Source: Burkholderiales bacterium (GTDB taxonomy: Bacteria > Pseudomonadota > Gammaproteobacteria > Burkholderiales > Burkholderiaceae_E). From it: DNA of 50,294 nt. Both the position numbers and the translations under genes were made by a program. Positions 38,498 to 45,257 of this stretch are shown piece after piece. The stretch lies in assembly GCA_026399835.1 (NCBI GenBank), contig JAPLQE010000050.1, forward strand, positions 1-50,294. The letters are read 5' to 3'. The notes below the pieces were generated by a model that saw only the letters and a program-made list of their open reading frames with translations, had not been told where the DNA came from and did not search any database. Positions within the stretch are counted from its first letter, which is position 1; every line of letters begins with the position of its first letter.

Positions 38498-39966
38498 CTC
38501 TGCACCTCCGGGGGCGAACCGTCGGCGTCGTCGCTCCAGGCCCCGCCCTCGGGCGCTGCGGCCGCCGGCCGCGCCGGGCCGGACTGCGCACCCGGGGGCG
38601 CGGCCGCGTCCTGCAGCCCGCCCAGGCCCAGCGGCAGCGACACCGTGAAGCAGGCGCCGCGCCCCGGCCCGTCGCTGCGGACCGTCACCTGCCCGCCGTG
38701 GGCCTGCACGATGTGCTGCACGAGGGCCAGGCCCAGTCCCAGGCCACCGGCGGTGCGCGTGCTCGAGCTGTCCGCCTGCCTGAACCGGTCGAACATCCGC
38801 GGCAGGAACGACGGCTCGATGCCCTGGCCGTCGTCCTCCACCTCGAGCTGCCCCAGCCCGCCCAGGCGCTCGAGCCGCACCGTGACGTGTCCTCCCGGTC
38901 CGGTGAACTTCACCGCGTTGGTCAGCAGGTTCCGGATCACCTGCTCCAGCCGGTCCGGGTCGCCGACGCTGACGAAGGGCTCGGATGGGACCGACAGCGA
39001 GAGCGCCATGCGCTTGCCCTCGACCAGCGGCCGCACCGTCTCGACGGCGGCCCGCAGCAGCGGCACGAGGTCCAGCGGGCGCCGCACGAGCTCGAGCTTG
39101 CCGCCGATGATGCGGGCGGTGTCGAGCAGGTCGTCGACGAGATGCACCTCGGTGTCGAGGTTGCGCTGGATCACGTCGATCGCGCGGCCGAGCATCTGCG
39201 CATCGTCGGCCCGGCGATGGCGCAGGACGTGCAGCCAGCCCTGAATGGCGTTGAGCGGCGTACGCAGCTCGTGCGAGACCACCGCGAGCATCGCTTCCTT
39301 CATGCGGTCCGCACGCTCGGCCTCGGCCAGTGCGCTGCGCTCGAGGGCGAGCGTCTCGTGCAGCGCCAGCGACGCGCCGACCCGCAGCGCGAACTGCGAC
39401 AGCACCGCCTCGTCCTCGGCCTCGAACCCCCCGGCCTCCCGGCCCAGCAGCAGGTGGCCGCGTGCACGGCCGTGCGCATCCAGGAGCAGGGCGGGCAGGC
39501 GTTCGCGCAGCCGCCCGCCGGGTGCCGGCGGCGTGGCCGAGCGGTCCGAGTCGAGGCCGGCCGCCCGCCAGCGCTCGAGCTCGTCGCCCGGCAACGCGGG
39601 GTCGGCATCGAGCCCGATCGCCGGACCCGCGCCCGATTCGGCGGGGAATGAGACCGCCAGCGCGACGGTCGCCGGCACGATGCCGCGCAGCGCGGCCGCT
39701 ACCTTCGACAGATGCTCGCCGATCGAACCGGGCGCGCCGATCGTGCCGAACGCGGCGTTGACGGCACGCAGCGCGTCGTTGACCGTCGCGAGCCGCCCGT
39801 TGGTGGCGCGCAGTGTCCGGTCGGGTTCCGGCGTCCGATGTTCGAGGGGGGCGCCCTCGCCCGACGTCTGGGAGGCGGCTGCCTGGCAGGCAGGCGAGCG
39901 CAGGCCGGCGCGCCCGGATCGGGCACCGTCCTTGCCTCGCTCGCCCGGATCACCCGAGCCGGGCAT
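38494..39966 (-). CDS. GAF-domain sensor histidine kinase
   Basis: A kinase of about 490 residues. An N-terminal coil and GAF-like domain (about 95-260) lead into HisKA with H box MLAVVSHELRTPLNAIQGWL, then HATPase with N box QVIRNLLTNAVKFTGPGG, G1 VEDDGQGIEP, F box MFDRFRQAD and G2 GGLGLGLALVQHIVQAHGG. No membrane helix is seen, so it is cytoplasmic. The start is uncertain; ATG 39966 is used, lacking a clear ribosome binding site. The 3' end overlaps a linker ORF that leads to rpoN. No receiver gene is adjacent. Confidence 0.88.
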   Translation of the reverse strand: MPGSGDPGERGKDGARSGRAGLRSPACQAAASQTSGEGAPLEHRTPEPDRTLRATNGRLATVNDALRAVNAAFGTIGAPGSIGEHLSKVAAALRGIVPATVALAVSFPAESGAGPAIGLDADPALPGDELERWRAAGLDSDRSATPPAPGGRLRERLPALLLDAHGRARGHLLLGREAGGFEAEDEAVLSQFALRVGASLALHETLALERSALAEAERADRMKEAMLAVVSHELRTPLNAIQGWLHVLRHRRADDAQMLGRAIDVIQRNLDTEVHLVDDLLDTARIIGGKLELVRRPLDLVPLLRAAVETVRPLVEGKRMALSLSVPSEPFVSVGDPDRLEQVIRNLLTNAVKFTGPGGHVTVRLERLGGLGQLEVEDDGQGIEPSFLPRMFDRFRQADSSSTRTAGGLGLGLALVQHIVQAHGGQVTVRSDGPGRGACFTVSLPLGLGGLQDAAAPPGAQSGPARPAAAAPEGGAWSDDADGSPPEVQR

Positions 39967-39976
39967 GGAGGCGCCG

Positions 39977-40174
39977 ATGCATCGTCCCGAGATGTTCTGG
40001 GTCCTGTCGGACGCCTGCTCGCTGTGGTGGCTCCAACTCCGCGGCACGCTGCTGCTGTTCGGCGGCAGGCTGCTCGGCGACGAGTTCATGAAGCTGGCGG
40101 GTCGCTTCGACCTGAGGCAGGCGCGGCGCCGGCCCAGGTCGGGCGGCGCGCTGCGTCGCATCCATATGCGCTGA
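39977..40174 (+). CDS. Possible small protein divergent from the kinase
   Basis: A 65-codon ORF with GGAGG 4-5 nt before the ATG. It encodes MHRPEMFWVLSDACSLWWLQ, then a leucine-rich amphipathic stretch and a basic end (RQARRRPRSGGALRR). It would overlap no other gene; the kinase starts 10 bp away on the other strand. Not recognised; could be a small membrane-associated protein or chance. Confidence 0.35.
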   Translation: MHRPEMFWVLSDACSLWWLQLRGTLLLFGGRLLGDEFMKLAGRFDLRQARRRPRSGGALRRIHMR

Positions 40175-40232
40175 GCGGGGATGTGACGCGCGGGCGGGCG
40201 CCCGCGCGTTCACCCCGTGTCGTCCGACTGAC

Positions 40233-40559
40233 CTACTGCGCCTGCCGCACGACGATGTCGTTGCGGACGGCACGCACACCCTTGGCCTGGCGGGCGATCT
40301 CCGAGGCCCGCTCCTTCTCGACCTGGGACTTGGCGAACCCGGACAGCTGGGTGACGCCGTTGAGTGTCTCCACACTGATCGAGGTCGCCGCGACGTCCTT
40401 GTCGGAGGCCATCTTCGTCTTGATCTCGGCGGTGATCTTCGCGTCGTCGACGTAGGCGCCGACCGTCTCCTGGTCGCGCGCGACCGAGCAGGCCGACATC
40501 GATGCCGCGAGGGCGAGGGCGACGGCGACGCGGCGCCAGGTGGTGTTCTTGGGGGTCAT
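40233..40559 (-). CDS. BON-domain lipoprotein
   Basis: A 108-residue protein with a lipoprotein signal (lipobox SMSAC, Cys about residue 24) and one BON domain: AYVDDAKITAEIKTKMASD, ISVETLNGVTQLSGFAKS and GVRAVRNDIVV. BON domains bind membranes; OsmY-type proteins act in envelope stress. The ATG 40559 is followed by a clear signal peptide. It lies downstream of the DUF883 gene on the same strand. Confidence 0.9.
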   Translation of the reverse strand: MTPKNTTWRRVAVALALAASMSACSVARDQETVGAYVDDAKITAEIKTKMASDKDVAATSISVETLNGVTQLSGFAKSQVEKERASEIARQAKGVRAVRNDIVVRQAQ

Positions 40560-40609
40560 GGGGAGCACTCCGTGTCGTTGGCGGGGGTTGAGAAGGGGGA
40601 ACGGGCGCA

Positions 40610-41110
40610 TCAGTCGCGCCGCGACATCAGCAGGCCGACGATCAGTCCGCCGACGGCCGCGACCATCAGCGAGGCCAGCGGCCGTTCGGAGACCGTGTCG
40701 CGCGAATAGTCGATGCCGCGCTGCATCCGTTCGCGGGCGTGGTGGCTCATCTCCACGCCCTGGTCGATCGCATGGTTCATCTGGTCGCGGGCCTGCGATA
40801 CCCGACGCTCGATCTCGCCGCGCAGCTCGGCCTGGGCGCCGACACCCGCGCCGCGCGCGAGGTCGGACAGGTCGTCGAGGAAGGCGCCGAACTCCGAGCG
40901 CTGGGACGTGTGCAGGCGCCTCCAGCTGCGGCCGCCCGGGTCCGTCGCCGGACCGGGAAAGGTGCCGGGACCGGTGGCGCCGGCGGATGTGCCGATGCCG
41001 CCGACGCTGGGCGAAGACGGGCCGCCGGCGCCGAGCGAGCCGTTGCCGCCGTGCTCGAACGGAGTGCCGGAGGGGGGGGCGGAAGGGGTTCCGGGATTCA
41101 CGCTGCTCAT
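40610..41110 (-). CDS. DUF883 (ElaB/YqjD-like) membrane protein
   Basis: A 166-residue protein. The N-terminal third is a flexible Gly/Pro/Ser segment. An amphipathic helical domain follows (GAFLDDLSDLARG, EIERRVSQARDQMNHAID), and then a single C-terminal membrane anchor, PLASLMVAAVGGLIVGLLMS, with RRD. This is the layout of ElaB/YqjD proteins, which anchor to the inner membrane and bind ribosomes in stationary phase. A C8 run in the coding strand (41072-41079) lies in the N-terminal segment. Confidence 0.85.
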   Translation of the reverse strand: MSSVNPGTPSAPPSGTPFEHGGNGSLGAGGPSSPSVGGIGTSAGATGPGTFPGPATDPGGRSWRRLHTSQRSEFGAFLDDLSDLARGAGVGAQAELRGEIERRVSQARDQMNHAIDQGVEMSHHARERMQRGIDYSRDTVSERPLASLMVAAVGGLIVGLLMSRRD

Positions 41111-41135
41111 GGGTGATGACCTCTCATGGGTGTCG

Positions 41136-41969
41136 TCAGGGTTGAGGGTTCGACAGGTCGCCGCGGGGCAACCGCCGGTGAGGCGGGCGCCCGTGGTCGG
41201 CCGACATGGCGTCGGCGACGGCGCGATCGGGCGGGGGGAGGGAGGCGACCGCCCTGGGACGGGCGGCCATCGGGACGCTCGCGCGGATCGATGTGCCCGT
41301 GCCGGGCGAGGCGGCGACGTCGAGCTGGCCGCCGACCGCGAGCATCCGGTGCCGCATGCCTGCCAGGCCGTGGTGACCGTGGCCGACCGCAGCCGGGTCG
41401 AAGCCCACGCCGTCGTCGTCGATCGAGAGCTCGATCCGGCCGCGCACACGGCGCAGCGACACCCGCACGAAGTCGGCCCGTGCGTACTTGTGGATGTTGG
41501 TCAGCGACTCCTGGACGATCCGGTAGAGCGCGAGCGCGGGCTCGCCGGACGGCGCGACCGAAGGATCGAGCGAGGCGCTGACCCGCCCGCGAAAGCGCGT
41601 GCGGTGCGACGCGAGCAGCTGCTCGAGTGCCGGCACCAGGCCGAGGTGGGTGAGCAGGGTGGGATGCAGGTCATCGACGATCCTGCGCTTGAGCCCGATG
41701 CCCTGCGTGAGCACGCGCTGCAGCGCGGCGATCCGCTCGGCGATCTGCGGCGCGTGGCACGCGGGCTGCGCGGCCAGCCATGCGACGTCGAGCCGTGCCG
41801 CGGTGAGGATCGCCCCGAGCTCGTCGTGCAGCTCCCGGGCGAGGGTCGCCCGCTCCGACTCGCGCGTGCGCTGCAGCCAGGCCGCGAAGCGGGCGTCGTC
41901 GGTGAAACCGGCAGCCAAGGATGAGGCGTCGGCGCGTTCGGGGGTCGGACAGCGGCTCGAGACGGGCAC
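41136..41969 (-). CDS. NarL-type sensor histidine kinase (HisKA_3)
   Basis: A 277-residue soluble kinase. HisKA_3 has the H box RATLARELHDELGAILTAAR (His48), and the HATPase shows LYRIVQESLTNIHKYARA, IDDDGVGFDP and GLAGMRHRM. There is no membrane helix. GTG 41969 is chosen, with GGAG 10 nt upstream. The NarL/FixJ regulator is divergent with only 91 bp between starts, so they probably form a pair. Downstream on the same strand lie the DUF883 and BON genes, possibly one operon. Confidence 0.88.
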   Translation of the reverse strand: MPVSSRCPTPERADASSLAAGFTDDARFAAWLQRTRESERATLARELHDELGAILTAARLDVAWLAAQPACHAPQIAERIAALQRVLTQGIGLKRRIVDDLHPTLLTHLGLVPALEQLLASHRTRFRGRVSASLDPSVAPSGEPALALYRIVQESLTNIHKYARADFVRVSLRRVRGRIELSIDDDGVGFDPAAVGHGHHGLAGMRHRMLAVGGQLDVAASPGTGTSIRASVPMAARPRAVASLPPPDRAVADAMSADHGRPPHRRLPRGDLSNPQP

Positions 41970-42060
41970 GATGGTTGCATCTCCGTTGCAGCGGCCCCGA
42001 CACGCTCGGGCCGCCCGACCGAAGTCAGCAATAACGGTGCCCGACAGGAGCCAACGACAC

Positions 42061-42723
42061 ATGAACCCTTCTCTGAGCAGCTCCAGCCGCAAGCTCAAGG
42101 TCGTCATCTGCGACGACCATCCCATCGTCCGTGCGGGCTTTCGCCAGTTCCTCGCCGGCCAGCCCGACATGGAGAGCGTCGAGGAGGCGGGCACCGGCCG
42201 CGAGGCGCTCGATCTCGTGCGCAACGACGCCTGCGACGTGATGCTGCTCGACATCTCGATGCCCGGGCAGAACGGCGTCGACGTGCTGCGCGCCATCCGC
42301 CTGCGCAAGCCCGGGCTGCCGGTGCTGATGCTCTCGTCGTTCCCCGAGCAGCACTACGCGCTGCAGATGCTCAAGCTCGGCGCCTCGGGCTACCTGCCCA
42401 AGGACTGCGAGCCGACCGACCTGCTGCGTGCGATCCGATCGGTCGCCCAGGGCCGACGCTTCGTGTCAGAGGCCGTCGGCGATCTGCTCGCCAACGGACT
42501 GGGCGCGCACGGCGACCAGCTGCCGCACACGCAGCTCTCCGACCGCGAGCTGCAGGTCTTCCTGCGGCTGGCCAAGGGCGAGTCGGTGACCGCGATCGCG
42601 AACGTGCTGAACCTGAGCTTCAAGACCATCAGCACCTATCGTTCGCGCGTGCTGGAGAAGCTGAGCCTGCGTTCGAACAGCGACGTCACCTACTACGCGA
42701 TGAAGAACGGGCTGATCCAGTGA
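42061..42723 (+). CDS. NarL/FixJ-family response regulator
   Basis: A 220-residue regulator. The receiver (10-130) has DDH (18-20), Asp64 in LLDISMPG and the Lys of YLPKDC. The LuxR-type HTH (about 150-215) reads LSDRELQVFLRLAKGESVTA, then IANVLNLSFKTISTYRSRVL. It binds DNA as a dimer when phosphorylated. It is most likely the partner of the divergent HisKA_3 kinase. ATG 42061 has ACAGGAG upstream. Confidence 0.95.
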   Translation: MNPSLSSSSRKLKVVICDDHPIVRAGFRQFLAGQPDMESVEEAGTGREALDLVRNDACDVMLLDISMPGQNGVDVLRAIRLRKPGLPVLMLSSFPEQHYALQMLKLGASGYLPKDCEPTDLLRAIRSVAQGRRFVSEAVGDLLANGLGAHGDQLPHTQLSDRELQVFLRLAKGESVTAIANVLNLSFKTISTYRSRVLEKLSLRSNSDVTYYAMKNGLIQ

Positions 42724-42788
42724 CGGCGCCGGATCGTGGCGCGCGCAGGGCCGCCCCGGTCGGCGTGCGCCCGTCCTCCGCCATCGGC

Positions 42789-43166
42789 TCAGTGCAGCGT
42801 GCAGTGCTCGCGCCGCAGGAAGTCGAAGAGCTCGTCGAGCTCGATCGACTTGTCGAAGACCGCGGCACCGAGCGCCTCGCAGTGCCTGCGGACCGCATCG
42901 TTCGCATGATTCGTCAGCACGATGCGGCGCGGTACGGGGCCGTCCCGAGCCGGGACGCGCTCGAGCGCGTCGAGCAGCACCATGCCGCTGCCGTCGCGCA
43001 GCGCGAGGTCGAGCAGGACCAGGTCGCAGCGGTTGTGGCGCAGCCAGGCGAGCGCCGCGAACGTGGAATCGACGCAGGCCACCACCCGCACGTCGCTGAA
43101 CGCGGCGAGCATCGGGATCAGGCGGCTGCGGACCAGCGGCGAGTCCTCGACCAGCAGAGCGATCAT
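42789..43166 (-). CDS. Stand-alone receiver domain protein
   Basis: A 125-residue CheY-like protein with no output domain: LLVEDSPLVRSR, LLDLALRDGSG with Asp53, VLTNHAND and FDKSIELDEL with the Lys. It is convergent to the NarL-type regulator, 65 bp away. Its kinase cannot be assigned from context, since the three kinases here are either paired or without a receiver. ATG 43166 is fixed by domain start. Confidence 0.88.
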   Translation of the reverse strand: MIALLVEDSPLVRSRLIPMLAAFSDVRVVACVDSTFAALAWLRHNRCDLVLLDLALRDGSGMVLLDALERVPARDGPVPRRIVLTNHANDAVRRHCEALGAAVFDKSIELDELFDFLRREHCTLH

Positions 43167-43316
43167 CGGTGCGTCCTGTCGCGACCGTCTGGCCGCCTCC
43201 CTGTCGCAATCTAGCGACGGACACGGGTCGGCGGTGTCGGAGCAAGGCCCGGTGCGGAGTGGGAGCCGGACCGCGGCAACGCACGCTCCCGGTCCGACGC
43301 GGGCGCTCCGGCATCC

Positions 43317-43338
43317 GACCGTAACGGTCGTGACGGTC
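43317..43338. promoter_or_regulatory. Repeated ACGGTC half-sites
   Basis: GACCGT-A-ACGGTC (43317-43329) is a 13-bp palindrome, followed 3 bp later by another ACGGTC (43333-43338). It lies in the 248-bp divergent region between the receiver gene and the YqjE-like gene and could be an operator. No clear promoter boxes are seen. Confidence 0.3.
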
Positions 43339-43414
43339 TGGGTCGATGGCCCGTCGGCGGGCCAACGCGTTGCGCCCCGCGGTCCCGGGCGCACTCCTTG
43401 CAAGGCAGGTTGCC

Positions 43415-44116
43415 ATGATCGAACGAATCGCCGCGCTCGGCGCGGACTATGTCGGCACGCTCGGCGCGCTCGCGCTCACCGAAGCCACCGAGGACGCCGC
43501 GAAGCTTCGCGCCGCGGCGCGCGCCGCGCTGTTCGCGATGCTCGTGAGTGCGCTCGGCGCGCTCTGGCTCAACATCGCGGTGCTGCTGTGGCTGATGACC
43601 ACGCCCTGGGCCATCCCCGGCGCGTTTGCGATCGCGACGGTCGCGCTGTTCGCGGGCATCGTCATGGCGAGCGGCGCGCGGCGCGCCGTGTCCGCGCTGC
43701 ACCCCATGGCGGCGACACGCCGCGTGCTGGCGGCCGAGATCGGCGGACGCGACCCGGCGGCCTTGCACCCGCCGGCCGCACCGATGGCTGCCGATGAGGC
43801 GAGCGCGAGGCTGCGGGCGATCCGCGTCGAATTGCGCGAGACGGTGACACTCGATCGCGGCCCGGACGCGTCGGCCACCCAGGCGCCCGTGCCGGCGCGC
43901 TTCGAGCCGCGCAGCCGTACGATGCGGACCGCGATGTGGGTGTGGCGTGCGATCCCGCGCGTGCCCGCCGGGACCGCGATCACCGGTGCGCTCGGCCTGG
44001 TCGCCGTCAGCAGTCCGCGCCTGCGGCGCCTGCTGGCGTTCGTCGCGCTTTTGCGCAATCTCGGCGGGCATGCGCGGCAGCCGCCGCAGGGCGACCCGGT
44101 CCCGCGGTCGTCCTGA
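43415..44116 (+). CDS. Phage-holin-III/YqjE-like membrane protein
   Basis: A 233-residue protein. The N-terminal 100 residues resemble YqjE (DUF1469): an amphipathic start (LTEATEDAAKLRAAARAALF) and two adjacent membrane helices (AMLVSALGALWLNIAVLLWL; FAIATVALFAGIVMA). The C-terminal half is soluble and basic with a further weak hydrophobic stretch (TAITGALGLVAV) and resembles the YqjK partner. It may therefore be a YqjE-YqjK fusion. In enterobacteria, yqjD-yqjE-yqjK form one unit; here the DUF883 (YqjD-like) gene is 2.3 kb away. Role not known. Confidence 0.65.
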   Translation: MIERIAALGADYVGTLGALALTEATEDAAKLRAAARAALFAMLVSALGALWLNIAVLLWLMTTPWAIPGAFAIATVALFAGIVMASGARRAVSALHPMAATRRVLAAEIGGRDPAALHPPAAPMAADEASARLRAIRVELRETVTLDRGPDASATQAPVPARFEPRSRTMRTAMWVWRAIPRVPAGTAITGALGLVAVSSPRLRRLLAFVALLRNLGGHARQPPQGDPVPRSS

Positions 44117-44162
44117 TCGTCCCCGTCGATCCGCGCCTGGCGCATCGCCGCTGCGACGCGGG

Positions 44163-44189
44163 AAAAAAACGCCCCGCGAAAGCGGGGCG
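44163..44189 (-). terminator. Intrinsic terminator on the minus strand
   Basis: Perfect 8-bp stem CGCCCCGC (44170-44177)/GCGGGGCG (44182-44189). Seven A on the plus strand (44163-44169) are seven U in a minus-strand transcript. On the plus strand there is no U-run. So it terminates leftward transcription, yet no minus-strand gene has been recognised to its right before mrcA at 45258. mrcA ends on this strand 1.1 kb upstream. Confidence 0.7.
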
Positions 44190-44385
44190 AAACCTCGCGT
44201 CCAAAGAGAGTCATCGACGCAGGTAGGGAGGGACCGGACACTGCGCCGCTCACGCCGAGCGCATGCCGTAGCAGCCCGAACCTCGCCCGACGCTGCCCGT
44301 CGCCTCGCGGAGCAGGCAGCTTGCGTGCCCGGGGGCCGCATCGTCGGTCCGGGAGCGCGTGGCCCTTCGCCGGCGGGTCCGACGC

Positions 44386-44414
44386 CAGGCCTGCAGTTTC
44401 GACATGCAGGCCTG
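44386..44414. repeat. Perfect 10-bp inverted repeat upstream of the BON gene
   Basis: CAGGCCTGCA (44386-44395) and TGCAGGCCTG (44405-44414) around GTTTCGACA. It lies 100 bp before the ATG of the BON-domain gene. It could be an operator or an RNA hairpin on either strand. The rest of 44190-44513 holds no gene I can support. Confidence 0.5.
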
Positions 44415-44513
44415 CAATCCTTGCCGGCGACCGTCGGCCGGCCCGACGCTGCGACGCGGGAACGGAAGCTGCCGCGCCTCACAGGGCGGCCCTGCGGCCG
44501 CAAGGAGCCCGCG

Positions 44514-45224
44514 ATGAAGCACGATGATCGAGACGATGGCCGGGAAGACGGCCGACACGACCGCCCGCCCCGGGACAACCGCCCCGTCACGGGGCGTGCG
44601 ACCGACGAGGACACCCGCCGCTGGGGCTACGACCCCGCCAACGACCGCAGTGCGCGCTGGCCACCGTCCGGCGACGACGATGGCGAGGTCCTCGACGCGC
44701 CGCACGACCCCGGTCGCCCCGAGCATCTGGCCACCGGCAGCGGCGGCAGCGGCGACTGGGGGGCGAGCGCGGCCGGCAGCGGACAGCGTCGTGGGCCGGT
44801 CGACGTCGAACTTCCGTTCGAGCTCGGTCAGCGCCTGCCCGCCGACGGCGGGCCACCCGGCGGCCCGAAGGGTTGGCAGCCCTCCGACGAGCGGATCCAC
44901 GACGTCGTCTGCGATCACCTGTCGCGCGAGGCCGCGCTCGATGCCGGGGACGTGACGGTGGCGGTCAGCGAGGGCCTTGTCACGCTCTCCGGCACGGTCG
45001 CCGATCTGCCGACCAAGCATGCGATCGAGTCGCTGGTCGATCGCTGCCACGGCGTGCGCGAGATCGACAACCGGATCAAGGTGATGCGCGGCGGCCTGCC
45101 GCCGCATCCGGATGCGCCGCCCACGCCGCGCCGGTGGGTGCCCCGGGACTCGCCCACCGCGCGCGACGAGGCCGAGGGCCGGCACGCCGAGCCCACGCCG
45201 GATGCGTCGGGCCGCTACGGTTGA
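44514..45224 (+). CDS. BON-domain protein with charged N-terminus
   Basis: A 236-residue protein. The first 120 residues are strongly charged and Gly/Asp/Arg-rich without a signal peptide (MKHDDRDDGREDGRHDRPPR and on). A single BON domain follows at about 125-195: DERIHDVVCDHLSREAALDA, VTVAVSEGLVTLSGTVADLP and GVREIDNRIKV. The C-terminal tail is Pro/Arg-rich. AAGGAG lies 7 nt before the ATG. Absence of a signal suggests a cytoplasmic place, unlike the BON lipoprotein at 40233. Confidence 0.82.
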   Translation: MKHDDRDDGREDGRHDRPPRDNRPVTGRATDEDTRRWGYDPANDRSARWPPSGDDDGEVLDAPHDPGRPEHLATGSGGSGDWGASAAGSGQRRGPVDVELPFELGQRLPADGGPPGGPKGWQPSDERIHDVVCDHLSREAALDAGDVTVAVSEGLVTLSGTVADLPTKHAIESLVDRCHGVREIDNRIKVMRGGLPPHPDAPPTPRRWVPRDSPTARDEAEGRHAEPTPDASGRYG

Positions 45225-45257
45225 GCGCTCGCCCGCCGCCCCGCCGGGCGGCGGCGT

